A stretch of DNA of 64,000 nt, from contig JAICXJ010000010.1 in the NCBI GenBank assembly GCA_025980465.1, positions 22,338 through 86,337 of the forward strand. Direction: 5' to 3'. The stretch is from Frankiales bacterium. Lineage in GTDB: Bacteria > Actinomycetota > Actinomycetes > JAFAQI01. Positions 8,923 through 16,622 of the stretch are shown piece after piece. Every line of letters starts with the position of its first letter. Position 1 is the first letter of the stretch. The notes under the pieces are model-generated. The model was not told where the DNA came from and ran no database searches. It was given only the letters and a program-made list of their open reading frames with translations. Both the position numbers and the translations under genes were made by a program.

Positions 8923-8928
8923 TACGCT
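8923..8928 (+). promoter_or_regulatory. -10 box (TACGCT) of the leaderless DUF3039 gene
   Basis: TACGCT ends 6 nt before the GTG at 8935. There is no ribosome site at either candidate start, so this box decides the start. Confidence 0.45.
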
Positions 8929-8934
8929 TGGTCC

Positions 8935-9210
8935 GTGGTTTCCGTGGACACCGATACCCGCGTCGACGAGCGTCCTGACGTTCTGCCGACCGACGACGGC
9001 GACCATGAACGCTTCGCGCACTACGCCGATCGCGACCGGATCACCGAGGCGATGGTCACCGGTACGCCGGTGGTCGCGCTCTGCGGAAAGGTGTGGGTCC
9101 CGAGCCGGGATCCGAAGAAGTATCCCGTGTGCCCCGAGTGCAAACGGCTGTTCGATCTCGGTCCAGCGGGGCGGATGCGGGATTGGAAGGACCGCTCAGG
9201 CCAGACGTGA
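8935..9210 (+). CDS. DUF3039 family small zinc-ribbon-like protein
   Basis: A 91-residue protein of a family widespread in Actinomycetota. The hallmark segments are GDHERFAHYADRDRI, VTGTPVVALCGKVWVPSRDP and YPVCPECKRLFD. The CGK plus CPEC cysteines could form a one-zinc ribbon. The molecular function is not known. I prefer the GTG at 8935 because TACGCT sits 6 nt upstream (leaderless); ATG 8908 in the same frame would add nine residues but has no ribosome site. It is 36 nt upstream of the aldolase gene, which has its own -10 box. Confidence 0.8.
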   Translation: MVSVDTDTRVDERPDVLPTDDGDHERFAHYADRDRITEAMVTGTPVVALCGKVWVPSRDPKKYPVCPECKRLFDLGPAGRMRDWKDRSGQT

Positions 9211-9234
9211 CTGGGCCGCCTGGCCGGTTTGGGG

Positions 9235-9240
9235 GATACT
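9235..9240 (+). promoter_or_regulatory. -10 box (GATACT) of the leaderless aldolase gene
   Basis: GATACT ends 6 nt before the ATG at 9247; there is no purine-rich ribosome site between them. Confidence 0.4.
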
Positions 9241-9246
9241 CGGGGT

Positions 9247-10008
9247 ATGGCTGAGAAGTGGTTCCCGCAGTTCCCGAAGTTCGACAACCTCGAGGAAGAG
9301 CGTCAGCACCGCAAGGAACGGCTGGCAGCCGGCTTCCGGTTGTTCGCGAAGTTCGGCTTCGAGGAGGGCGTCGCCGGCCACATCACGGCCCGTGACCCGA
9401 TCGAGCCGGACACCTTCTGGGTGAACCCGTTCGCGGTGCCGTTCGCCCATGTCAATGTGAGCAGCCTGATCCGGGTCAACCACACCGGCGAGGTTGTCGA
9501 GGGCGACTACCACGTCAACGAGGCGGCGTTCTGCATCCACTCACGGGTGCACGCGGCACGGCCCGACGTGATGGCGGCCGCGCACAGCCACTCGACCTAC
9601 GGCCGGGCGCTGTCGACCCTCGGCGAGCTGCTCGAGCCGATCACGCAGGACGTCTGCGCGTTCTACGGAGACCACGCCCTCTTCGACGACTACACCGGCG
9701 TGGTGACCGACCTCGAGGAGGGCAAGCGCATCGCGGCCGCCCTCGGCGAGAACAAGGCCGTCATCCTGCGCAACCACGGTCTGCTCACCGCCGGTACGTC
9801 GGTCGACTCCGCGGTCTGGTGGTTCATCACGATGGAGCGCAGCTGCCAGGTGCAGCTGCTCGCGAAGGCCGCCGGCACGGTCGTGCACATCGACCTCGAC
9901 CAGGCCAAGCAGACCCACGATTACGTCGGGTCGGAGCTCGCCGGATGGATCTCGTTCCAGCCGCTCTACACCAAGATCGTCAAGGAACAGCCCGACCTGC
10001 TGGACTGA
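9247..10008 (+). CDS. Class II aldolase/adducin family protein
   Basis: A 253-residue protein of the AraD/FucA fold. The metal-binding histidines are visible in AAHSHSTYGRAL (HxH, near residue 113) and VILRNHGLLTAG (near residue 174). Relatives are sugar-phosphate aldolases and epimerases or uncharacterised actinobacterial proteins; the N-terminus (FGFEEGVAGHITARDP) is the usual substrate/metal loop. There is no sugar gene in the neighbourhood, so the substrate is open. ATG 9247 is used because it follows the -10 box by 6 nt and begins the homologous part; an in-frame start at 9229 is less likely. Confidence 0.83.
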   Translation: MAEKWFPQFPKFDNLEEERQHRKERLAAGFRLFAKFGFEEGVAGHITARDPIEPDTFWVNPFAVPFAHVNVSSLIRVNHTGEVVEGDYHVNEAAFCIHSRVHAARPDVMAAAHSHSTYGRALSTLGELLEPITQDVCAFYGDHALFDDYTGVVTDLEEGKRIAAALGENKAVILRNHGLLTAGTSVDSAVWWFITMERSCQVQLLAKAAGTVVHIDLDQAKQTHDYVGSELAGWISFQPLYTKIVKEQPDLLD

Positions 10009-10053
10009 TCCGGCGGCCTCACCCACGCCAGGTCACACCACCACCCCGACGCG

Positions 10054-10860
10054 TTGGGCCCAGTTGTCGAAATCGACGATGCCGACGATCCTCGGCTGGT
10101 CGACTACCGCTCGCTGACCGACGTATCGCTGCGGACCTCGTTCGAGCCACCGCACGGGCTGTTCATCGCGGAGAGCGCGCTCGTCATCCGCCGGGCGATC
10201 GAGGCCGGTTACCTGCTGCGGTCGGCGGTGATGACGCCGAACTGGTTGGAGCGGACAGCGCCGGCGCTCGACGGCTCGCACGCACCGGTCTATCTGGCAT
10301 CAGAGGCACTCCTTCGGCAACTCACCGGCTTCCACGTGCACCGAGGTGCGCTCGCATCGGTCCATCGGCGCCCGTTACCGGCGCTCACCGATCTCCTCGC
10401 CCGATGCCGACGGCTGGCGGTGATCGAGGACATCGTCAGCCACACCAACCTCGGGGCGATCTTCCGGACCGCCGCCGCGATGGGCATCGACGGCGTGGTG
10501 ATTTCCCCTCAGGCCGCCGACCCGCTGTATCGGCGATCGGTGCGAGTCTCGATGGGCGCCGTCTTCACGGTGCCCTACGCGCGGGCGACGATGTGGCCCG
10601 GCGCCCTTCGCGAGATGCAGGACGCCGGGTTCACCGTGGCGGCGTTGACGCCGACGCCCGACGCGGTGTCGCTGCGGGATTTCGCTGCTACGTCGAGCGA
10701 GAAGCTCGCCATCGTTGTCGGCACCGAAGGAGGCGGCCTCAGCGGTGATGTGGTGGCGGCGGCGGACGTCGCGCTGCGGATCCCGATGGCAGCCGGCATC
10801 GACTCGTTGAACGTCGCGACCGCAGCCGGTATCGCGTTTTGGGAGGTTGGCCGGGCTTAG
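10054..10860 (+). CDS. SpoU/TrmH family RNA 2'-O-methyltransferase
   Basis: A 268-residue SPOUT methyltransferase. Residues 1-100 form a substrate-binding part (FIAESALVIRRAIEAGYLLR). The C-terminal trefoil-knot domain has motif 1 ISHTNLGAIFRTAA-like (SHTNLGAIFRTAAAMGIDGV), motif 2 IVVGTEGGGLS and motif 3 IPMAAGIDSLNVATAAGIA. The family methylates a ribose 2'-OH in rRNA or tRNA; the exact site cannot be inferred. TTG 10054 is the only sensible start and has no good ribosome site, so the N-terminus is uncertain by a few residues. It stands alone between the aldolase and the aldo/keto reductase. Confidence 0.88.
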   Translation: MGPVVEIDDADDPRLVDYRSLTDVSLRTSFEPPHGLFIAESALVIRRAIEAGYLLRSAVMTPNWLERTAPALDGSHAPVYLASEALLRQLTGFHVHRGALASVHRRPLPALTDLLARCRRLAVIEDIVSHTNLGAIFRTAAAMGIDGVVISPQAADPLYRRSVRVSMGAVFTVPYARATMWPGALREMQDAGFTVAALTPTPDAVSLRDFAATSSEKLAIVVGTEGGGLSGDVVAAADVALRIPMAAGIDSLNVATAAGIAFWEVGRA

Positions 10861-10975
10861 CGCCTACTTCTCCTGCTTGCCGAGCAGGTCGACGACCAGC
10901 TGGGAAGGCCGCTGGCGGGCGGTGATCAAGCCGGGGGATGCTGTTGCGGACCCCGGGCGGGGTAGAAACCACATC

Positions 10976-11848
10976 ATGAGCACATCCGCCACGCCGATTG
11001 CCGCCTCCGGAACCTTCACGATCGGAGCCGACCTGACGGTTCACCGGCTCGGGTTCGGGGCGATGCAGCTGACGGGTCATGGAGTCTGGGGCGAGCCGGC
11101 CGATCGCGACGAATGCATTCGGGTCCTCCGCCGCGCAGTCGACCTCGGTGTCGATCTGATCGACACCGCCGACTCCTACGGACCGTTCGTCTCAGAGGAC
11201 CTCATCCGTGAGGCGCTGCATCCGTATCCCGAGCAGCTGGTCATCGCGACCAAGGGCGGACTCACCCGCGCCGGCCCCGGGGACTGGCGAGCGGTCGGCC
11301 GCCCGGCGTACCTCCGGCAATGCGTCGAGATGTCGCTGCGACGACTCGGCGTCGAGCGAATCGACGTCTACCAACTGCACCGGGTCGACCCCGATACGCC
11401 GCTGGAGGACTCCCTCGGCGAGCTCAAGCTAATGCAGGACGAAGGCAAGATCCGCCACATCGGAGTCTCCGAGGTCGGTGTCGAGACCATCGCGGAGATG
11501 CGCAAGGTGGTCGAGATCGTCAGCGTCCAGAACCTCTACAACCTCACTGCCCGACAACACGAGGACGTCGTCGAGTACTGCGAGCGTGAGGGGCTTGGCT
11601 TCATCCCGTGGTTCCCCCTTGCTACCGGCAAGCTCTCGGCCGACGGTGGTCCGCTGGCGAAGGCGGCTGCCGATCATGGCGTCTCGGCCTCGCAGCTCGC
11701 GTTGGCCTGGCTGCTGCGACGCTCGCCGGTGATGTTGCCGATTCCCGGCACGTCGAAGGTCGCGCACCTCGAGGACAACTGCGAAGCCGCGCTGGTCGAG
11801 CTGACTGACGAGGAGTTCGACGCGCTCTCGGAGGCCGTCGCTCGATAG
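10976..11848 (+). CDS. Aldo/keto reductase
   Basis: A 290-residue NADPH-dependent TIM-barrel oxidoreductase. The catalytic tetrad is visible: Asp and Tyr in DTADSYGPFVSEDLI, Lys in IATKGGL, His in YQLHRVD. The C-terminal SQLALAWLLRRSPVMLPIPG block binds NADPH. ATG 10976 lies 7 nt after TAGAAA and has no ribosome site, so the mRNA may be leaderless. The gene ends 11 nt before the acyl-CoA carboxylase beta subunit and may be read with it; a role in the same branched-chain or isoprenoid acid pathway is only inference. Confidence 0.88.
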   Translation: MSTSATPIAASGTFTIGADLTVHRLGFGAMQLTGHGVWGEPADRDECIRVLRRAVDLGVDLIDTADSYGPFVSEDLIREALHPYPEQLVIATKGGLTRAGPGDWRAVGRPAYLRQCVEMSLRRLGVERIDVYQLHRVDPDTPLEDSLGELKLMQDEGKIRHIGVSEVGVETIAEMRKVVEIVSVQNLYNLTARQHEDVVEYCEREGLGFIPWFPLATGKLSADGGPLAKAAADHGVSASQLALAWLLRRSPVMLPIPGTSKVAHLEDNCEAALVELTDEEFDALSEAVAR

Positions 11849-11859
11849 GCTCCGGCATC

Positions 11860-13458
11860 GTGCCGGTGCTTCCCGATCGGGTCGACCGCGACGCACCGGC
11901 TCACGCCGAGCGCCGCGAGGCGCTGCTCGGACTCCTGGCTGAGCATGACCGGCAGCTCGCGCTCGCCAATGCCGGTGGCGGGGAGCGTTACGTCGAGCGG
12001 CATCACAAGCGCGGCAAGCTGCTCGCCCGCGAGCGGGTCGAGCTGCTCCTCGACCCCGACTCGCCCTTCCTCGAGCTCTCACCACTCGCCGCCTGGGGCA
12101 CCGACTACACCGTCGGCGCCAGCGTTGTGACGGGGATCGGTGTGGTCGAGAACACCGAGGTGCTCATCCAGGCCCACGACCCGACGGTCCGCGGCGGCGC
12201 GGTCAATCCGTTCGGCGCGAAGAAGCAAGGACGCGCCAGCCAAATCGCTCGCGAGAACCGGTTGCCGGTTGTCAACCTGGTCGAGTCAGGTGGCGCCGAC
12301 CTGCCCACCCAGAGCGAGATCTTCATCCCGGGGGGCGCCGGTTTCCGCGACCTGACGCAAAAGTCCGCCGCCGCGATCCCGACGCTTTCCTTGGTCTTCG
12401 GCAACTCGACCGCCGGGGGCGCCTACGTGCCGGGCATGAGTGACTACGTCGTGATGGTCGAGGGCCGGGCCAAGGTGTTCCTCGGCGGTCCGCCGCTGGT
12501 GAAGATGGCGACCGGTGAGGTGTCGGAGGACGAGGAACTGGGCGGCGCTGAGATGCATGCTCGGGTCAGCGGACTCGCCGACTACCTTGCGGTCGACGAG
12601 CAGGATGCGATCCGGATCGGCCGTCAGATCGTGCGCCGGCTCAATAGGCGCAAGCTCGGTCCAGCTCCGGCGGCGTCGTACTCCGAGCCGTTGTACGACG
12701 TCGATGACCTGCTCGGCATCGTGCCGACCGATCTGCGCGAGCCATTCGACCCTCACGATGTGCTGGCGCGCATCCTCGACGGCAGTGAGTTCGACGAGTT
12801 CAAGCCGCTGTACGGATCGTCGCTGGTGACCGGCTTCGGGCAGCTGCACGGATATCCGATCGGTGTGCTCGCCAACGCGCGAGGCGTCCTGTTCGCGGAA
12901 GAGAGCGAAAAGGCCGCGCAGTTCATCCAGCTCGCCAATCAGAGCGACACGCCGCTGCTGTTCCTTCAGAACACGACCGGATACATGGTCGGCAAGGAGT
13001 ACGAGCAGCGGGGCATCATCAAGGCCGGCGCCCAGATGATCAACGCGGTCTCGAACAGCGATGTCCCTCATCTGACCATCAACATGGGCGCGTCGTACGG
13101 CGCCGGCAACTACGGGATGTGCGGCCGTGCGTACGACCCGCGGTTTCTGTTCGCGTGGCCCAACGCGAAATCAGCGGTGATGGGTCCGGCGCAGCTCGCC
13201 GGGGTGCTCTCGATCGTTGCTCGTGCATCGGCTGAGGCGAAGGGCGCGCCGTACGACGAGGCCGCTGACGCGGCGATGCGGGAGATGGTCGAGAACCAGA
13301 TCGAGGCCGAGTCGAAGGCGCTGTTCCTCACCGCGCGGGTGTACGACGACGGAATCATCGATCCGCGAGACACCCGGACGGTGCTGGGCCTGGCCCTGTC
13401 GGTCATCCACAACAACGAGATTCAGGGACGTCGCGGCTTCGGCGTCTTCCGGATGTAG
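11860..13458 (+). CDS. Acyl-CoA carboxylase carboxyltransferase (beta) subunit
   Basis: A 532-residue carboxyltransferase with two crotonase-fold halves. The N-terminal half includes RHHKRGKLLARERV-type sequence and VNLVESGGADLPTQ; the middle GGPPLVKMATGEVSEDEELG is typical of methylcrotonyl/geranyl-CoA and related carboxylases. The C-terminal half has FLQNTTGYMVGKEYE and INMGASYGAGNYGMCGRAYD, where the acyl-CoA pocket lies. It would transfer carboxyl from biotin to an acyl-CoA. Together with the alpha subunit 5 nt downstream it forms a two-gene enzyme. No acyl-CoA dehydrogenase or lyase is next to it, so methylcrotonyl-CoA is likely but not shown. GTG 11860 is taken as start; TAGGCT lies 8 nt upstream. 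Confidence 0.92.
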   Translation: MPVLPDRVDRDAPAHAERREALLGLLAEHDRQLALANAGGGERYVERHHKRGKLLARERVELLLDPDSPFLELSPLAAWGTDYTVGASVVTGIGVVENTEVLIQAHDPTVRGGAVNPFGAKKQGRASQIARENRLPVVNLVESGGADLPTQSEIFIPGGAGFRDLTQKSAAAIPTLSLVFGNSTAGGAYVPGMSDYVVMVEGRAKVFLGGPPLVKMATGEVSEDEELGGAEMHARVSGLADYLAVDEQDAIRIGRQIVRRLNRRKLGPAPAASYSEPLYDVDDLLGIVPTDLREPFDPHDVLARILDGSEFDEFKPLYGSSLVTGFGQLHGYPIGVLANARGVLFAEESEKAAQFIQLANQSDTPLLFLQNTTGYMVGKEYEQRGIIKAGAQMINAVSNSDVPHLTINMGASYGAGNYGMCGRAYDPRFLFAWPNAKSAVMGPAQLAGVLSIVARASAEAKGAPYDEAADAAMREMVENQIEAESKALFLTARVYDDGIIDPRDTRTVLGLALSVIHNNEIQGRRGFGVFRM

Positions 13459-13463
13459 CGCCA

Positions 13464-15422
13464 GTGATCAGCCGACTCCTGGTAGCCAACCGCGGCGAGA
13501 TCGCGCGGCGGGTGTTCCGCACCGCCCGTGAGATGGGGATCTCGACGGTCGCGGTGTTCAGCGACCCGGATGCCGCGACACCCTTCGTGCGAGAGGCCGA
13601 TCACAGCGTCAGGCTTGCCGGCTCGACACCCGCTGACACCTACCTGCGCGGTGATCTGGTGATCGCGGCGGCTCAGCAGACCGGCGCCGACGCGATACAC
13701 CCCGGGTACGGCTTCCTCTCCGAGAATGCGGAGTTCGCGCGCTCGGTCATCTCAGCTGGGCTCGTGTGGGTTGGTCCACCACCCGATGCGATCGAGGCGA
13801 TGGGGTCCAAGCTCGGCGCGAAACGCATGATGCGCGACGCCGGCGTACCCACCCTGCCGTGGGCAGCGGACATCACCGCCGCGGCGGAGGTCGGTTATCC
13901 CTTGTTGGTGAAGGCATCGGCGGGGGGCGGGGGTCGTGGCATGCGCATCGTCCGCGACCAGGCTGATCTCGCCGAGGCGGTCGAAGCCGCTAGCCGGGAG
14001 GCGGCCGGCGCCTTCGGTGACGCGACCGTGTTCCTCGAGCGCTACCTCGACGCGCCACGTCACATCGAAGTCCAGGTGTTGGCGGACAGCCATGGCAACG
14101 TCGTCTCGCTGTTCGAGCGGGAGTGCTCCATCCAGCGACGCCACCAAAAGATCGTCGAGGAGGCGCCGTCACCGGTTGTCGACGAGGCGTTACGCAACCA
14201 ACTCGGTGCGGCCGCCGTCGCGGCGGCGCGTGCGGTCGGATACGTCGGCGCCGGCACCGTCGAGTTCGTGATGACAGCCGATGGCACCTTTTTCTTCCTC
14301 GAGATGAACACTCGGCTGCAGGTCGAGCACCCGGTCACCGAGCTGATCACCGGCCTGGATCTGGTCCGGCTGCAGCTGCACGTGGCGGCCGGCGAACCAC
14401 TTCCGGCCACCGCACTCGCACCGACCATCGACGGCCACGCCATCGAGGTACGGCTATATGCCGAGGACGCGTGCAACGGATTCCTTCCGGTGACGGGAAC
14501 GTTGCGCAGCTTCGAGGTTCCTGCCGGGGTTCGCGTCGATGCCGGGGTCGAGTCGGGGAGCGAGGTCTCGCCGTACTACGACGCGATGATCGCGAAGGTC
14601 ATCTCGCACGCACCGTCGCGTGGCGAGTCAGCCGGTCGGCTTGCCGCCGCGCTCGCCGCGTCGCGGCTTCATGGCGTGACGACGAACCGTGACCTGCTCG
14701 TCCGGATCTTGCGCGAGCCTGAGTTCCTCGCGGGCCGGACCGACACCGGATACCTCGAGCGACACGACCCCGCGGTGCTCGGCGCGCCGTTGCTGGATGC
14801 CGATGCCGGCCAGGTCGCTCACCTCGCCGCGGCCGCACTCGCGCTTCAGACCGTGAGTCGGGCGGCGGCCAGGGTCTGGTCAGGACTGCCGTCCGGCTGG
14901 CGCAACAATCCCGCCACGATGCAACGGGTGACGCTGAATGCCGATGGCTGCGAGGCCGCGGTCAGTTACCGGTTCGGTCGGGACGGCGCGATCACGATGG
15001 ACGTCGACGGCCGGCCGGTCGAGGTTGCGCTGCACAGTGCGGAGAATCACGTCGTTGACGCAACCATCAGCGGGACACGTCGGCGCTACCACGTTGTGAT
15101 CGCGCCGAGCGGCGAGACCGTCGATGTCGACTCCTCGCTTGGCGCGTCGTCGTACCGGGTGGTTCCGCGGTTCGCTGATCCGGCCGATCAGGTCGCGGCA
15201 GGGTCGCTCGTCGCTCCGATGCCGGGTGCTGTCGTCCGGGTCCTGGTGAGCCAGGGAGCGACGGTCTCGAAGGGCGACCCGCTGGTGGTCCTCGAGGCGA
15301 TGAAGATGGAGCACACGGTTGCGAGCCCCGCCGACGGCACCGTGGTCGAGCTGCGGGTCGAGGCCGGCAAGCAGGTTGACGCGGGGGCCGTGCTGGCGGT
15401 GGTCGAGGGTCCCGCCGGGTAG
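13464..15422 (+). CDS. Acyl-CoA carboxylase alpha subunit (biotin carboxylase plus biotin carrier)
   Basis: A 652-residue protein. Residues 1-450 are biotin carboxylase: ANRGEIARRVFRTAREMGI, the ATP-grasp glycine loop KASAGGGGRGMRIV, EMNTRLQVEHPVTE in the active site. The middle part (450-575) is the variable BT-like linker. The C-terminal biotinyl domain ends with VLEAMKMEHTV, whose Lys carries biotin. It uses ATP and bicarbonate to carboxylate biotin, which the beta subunit then uses. The start GTG lies 5 nt after the stop of the beta gene. A GCCCCG/CGGGGC stem follows the stop. Confidence 0.94.
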   Translation: MISRLLVANRGEIARRVFRTAREMGISTVAVFSDPDAATPFVREADHSVRLAGSTPADTYLRGDLVIAAAQQTGADAIHPGYGFLSENAEFARSVISAGLVWVGPPPDAIEAMGSKLGAKRMMRDAGVPTLPWAADITAAAEVGYPLLVKASAGGGGRGMRIVRDQADLAEAVEAASREAAGAFGDATVFLERYLDAPRHIEVQVLADSHGNVVSLFERECSIQRRHQKIVEEAPSPVVDEALRNQLGAAAVAAARAVGYVGAGTVEFVMTADGTFFFLEMNTRLQVEHPVTELITGLDLVRLQLHVAAGEPLPATALAPTIDGHAIEVRLYAEDACNGFLPVTGTLRSFEVPAGVRVDAGVESGSEVSPYYDAMIAKVISHAPSRGESAGRLAAALAASRLHGVTTNRDLLVRILREPEFLAGRTDTGYLERHDPAVLGAPLLDADAGQVAHLAAAALALQTVSRAAARVWSGLPSGWRNNPATMQRVTLNADGCEAAVSYRFGRDGAITMDVDGRPVEVALHSAENHVVDATISGTRRRYHVVIAPSGETVDVDSSLGASSYRVVPRFADPADQVAAGSLVAPMPGAVVRVLVSQGATVSKGDPLVVLEAMKMEHTVASPADGTVVELRVEAGKQVDAGAVLAVVEGPAG

Positions 15423-15449
15423 CCCCGAAAACCCGCTGAAACCCGGGGC
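15422..15449 (+). terminator. Possible weak terminator hairpin after the carboxylase operon
   Basis: GCCCCG (15422-15427) pairs with CGGGGC (15444-15449) around a 16-nt loop, starting inside the stop codon region. There is no U-tract; only a candidate. Confidence 0.3.
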
Positions 15450-15493
15450 GTTGCTGCGACGTCCAATCCCGAGGCCAAGTTGGGGAGGACGCG

Positions 15494-16561
15494 ATGCAGC
15501 ACAGTCGGATCAAGGTCAGGCTGATCGGCGGACTCGCCGTTGTGGTCGCGGTGATCGCCGTGGCATTCGCGCTGGGCGGGTCAGGCTCATCGCAGCCCTC
15601 CACCAGCGGCACGGCGGTCGGAAAGATCTCGAACGGCGTGGTCGAGACATCGCCGACGCACCCACCGTCGGTGTCCGGTGCGGGGACAACCGCTGCGATT
15701 CCCGCCCCCGGTGCGCCCGCTGGCGCCGGCGAGTTCGGTGCGGCCGGAAGCGGGACCGGCCAGGGCGCAACCGCCTCGGCGGGTGGCGCCGCCAGCAGTG
15801 GCGTGCCGGCTCAGGCGCCGGGGCGCGCGATCAACGCTGCTGATGTCACCACCGCAACCGGGGTTGCCGCAACTCGGATCGTCAAGACCGGCTCGCTCGA
15901 CCTGCGCGTCGCGAAGGGTGCCGTTCAGTCAACCGTCGGGAAGCTCACGGCGTTGGCGACGGCGAAGGGCGGATACGTCTCCAGCAGCACGACCGACACC
16001 AACTCAAGCAACCCCAGTGGCCAGGTCGAGCTGCGGGTGCCGGTGGCGCAGTTCGCCGATACGGTCGCTGCCGCGGAGGCGTTCGGCCACGTCGAGCTGC
16101 TCACAACCTCGGCGCACGACGTGACCGGAAAGTACGTCGATCTCAACGCCCGCAAGCAGGCGCTGCAACGCACCCGATCGACGTACCTGACGATCCTGTC
16201 CCGTGCCACGACCATCGGCGCGACGCTGTCGGTGCAGCAGCGCATCGATGACATCCAGCAGCAAATCGATGAGCTGAAAGGCGAGATCAAATTGCTGGGT
16301 AGTCAGAGTTCGTACTCAACACTCGCTGTCAATGTTGACCAACCGGCCATCTTCCTCGGAACGAAGGTCCACCACGAGCGGCATGGGCTGGGCAAGGCCT
16401 GGCACACCTCGATCAGCCGCTTCAACCGGGGCATCGATGCGATCGTCAGTGGGCTCGGCCCACTGTTGCTTGCCGTCCTTCTCATCGGGCTTGCAGCGGG
16501 CATTGCCCGACTCGGACTGCGCGGGGCTCGCCGCCACGGCTCGTCGGACGCCGCGAGCTGA
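15494..16561 (+). CDS. DUF4349 membrane-anchored protein
   Basis: A 355-residue envelope protein. An N-terminal membrane segment (LIGGLAVVVAVIAVAFALGG) is followed by a low-complexity Gly/Ala/Ser/Pro linker, then the DUF4349 core (IVKTGSLDLRVAKGAVQSTV, KGGYVSSSTT, GQVELRVPVAQFADTVAAAE). A coiled coil follows (TLSVQQRIDDIQQQIDELKG), and a second membrane helix near the C-terminus (PLLLAVLLIGLAAGIARLG) ends in a basic tail. The function of the family is unknown; the fold suggests an extracytoplasmic sensor or assembly protein. GGGGAGG sits 6 nt before the ATG. It stands between the carboxylase operon and a secreted phospholipase-like gene. Confidence 0.85.
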   Translation: MQHSRIKVRLIGGLAVVVAVIAVAFALGGSGSSQPSTSGTAVGKISNGVVETSPTHPPSVSGAGTTAAIPAPGAPAGAGEFGAAGSGTGQGATASAGGAASSGVPAQAPGRAINAADVTTATGVAATRIVKTGSLDLRVAKGAVQSTVGKLTALATAKGGYVSSSTTDTNSSNPSGQVELRVPVAQFADTVAAAEAFGHVELLTTSAHDVTGKYVDLNARKQALQRTRSTYLTILSRATTIGATLSVQQRIDDIQQQIDELKGEIKLLGSQSSYSTLAVNVDQPAIFLGTKVHHERHGLGKAWHTSISRFNRGIDAIVSGLGPLLLAVLLIGLAAGIARLGLRGARRHGSSDAAS

Positions 16562-16595
16562 TCAACCGCGCCCTGATCGTCCGTATCCTGCTGGG

Positions 16596-16622
16596 GTGCG
16601 CAACGACCACTTCGGGCGATGA
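16596..16622 (+). CDS. Candidate 8-codon leaderless upstream ORF
   Basis: GTG at 16596 follows TATCCT (16584-16589) at a 6-nt gap and reads MRNDHFGR to a TGA at 16620-16622. That stop overlaps the ATG (16619) of the PI-PLC-like gene as ATGA. The arrangement fits translational coupling: the main gene has no ribosome site of its own. This is an inference from spacing only. Confidence 0.3.
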   Translation: MRNDHFGR

